Shown: one piece after another, positions 51,925 to 51,999 of the stretch
Layout: every line of letters begins with the position of its first letter
Numbering within the stretch: position 1 is the first letter of the stretch
Assembly (NCBI GenBank): GCA_022181065.1
Contig: BQMY01000124.1
Coordinates: forward strand, 1 to 51,999
Source: Melioribacteraceae bacterium
GTDB taxonomy: Bacteria; Bacteroidota; Ignavibacteria; Ignavibacteriales; Melioribacteraceae
Direction of reading: 5' to 3'
Length of the DNA: 51,999 nucleotides
The notes under the pieces: generated by a model
Told to the model about the DNA's origin: nothing
Database searches by the model: none
Seen by the model: only the letters and a program-made list of their open reading frames with translations
Program-made: the position numbers and the translations under genes

Positions 51925-51945
51925 AGTCCTCCTTCAGAAGCAATG
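51925..51945. repeat. Fragment of dispersed repeat family B
   Basis: AGTCCTCCTTC is preceded by ACTTTTGGCAGAATCT ... TTTGTAA, matching the left flank of the family B copy at 381 (TTGGCAAATCTGCTAGTTTT). It degenerates after about 12 bases. Confidence 0.5.
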
Positions 51946-51999
51946 GCGTCAACTTAGTGGTTTTCATGCTAAAACACCCGTTTATTGTTCATGGGATAT

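Overview
The window is about 52 kb of an AT-rich bacterial chromosome. Clear Shine-Dalgarno sites (GGAG-type) precede many genes. The gene set includes a type III-A CRISPR system, a YfhO membrane protein, a putative porin beside an ammonium transporter, VOC and GYD proteins, and a Lys-rich topoisomerase I tail. Together with many palindromic intergenic repeats this suggests the FCB group, perhaps Ignavibacteria or a relative. That placement is inference; no rRNA gene is present.

Positions 1-26000 form one large CRISPR island. Array 1 (706-4009, 36 repeats) and array 2 (19968-22343, 31 repeats) share a 37-nt repeat, are both transcribed leftwards, and have almost identical 215-bp leaders. A leftward adaptation operon (a protein of unknown function, cas1, cas2, and a small protein resembling proposed ring nucleases) runs into leader 1. 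A rightward effector operon (cas10, csm2, csm3, csm4, csm5, a histidine kinase-like protein, a receiver-domain protein, a CARF-HEPN Csx protein, cas6) starts divergently from it. A convergent EcsC-family gene follows. Another leftward operon, a RecD2-like helicase with a TPR/cold-shock-domain protein, runs into leader 2.

The most unusual points are these. (a) A two-component-like pair is built into the type III-A effector operon. (b) Four transcription units (adaptation, effector, EcsC, helicase/TPR) share a promoter-like element, TTGGAA then exactly 20 nt then TTATAT, always with CTC just before TTATAT. This ties the flanking genes into one putative CRISPR regulon. (c) A 135-bp palindromic element lies in four different repeats of array 1 at exactly the same internal position, and both arrays end in a repeat split at that point. 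(d) A 20-nt core of the CRISPR repeat also occurs in palindromic repeat DNA next to array 2. Cas10 appears to have lost its HD nuclease motif but keeps GGDD, so the system probably relies on cleavage of target RNA by Csm3 and on cyclic oligoadenylate signalling to the CARF-HEPN protein.

Positions 26300-52000 are an ordinary chromosome backbone: tRNA-Lys, a B12/iron-type binding lipoprotein, a GT2-GT4-YfhO operon, topA, pyrE, two VOC genes with a reductase, porin-amt, a LytTR regulator, several small enzymes, three small heat-shock genes, and an efflux operon (adaptor, permease, TolC). Dispersed hairpin repeats and two short gene remnants sit between them.
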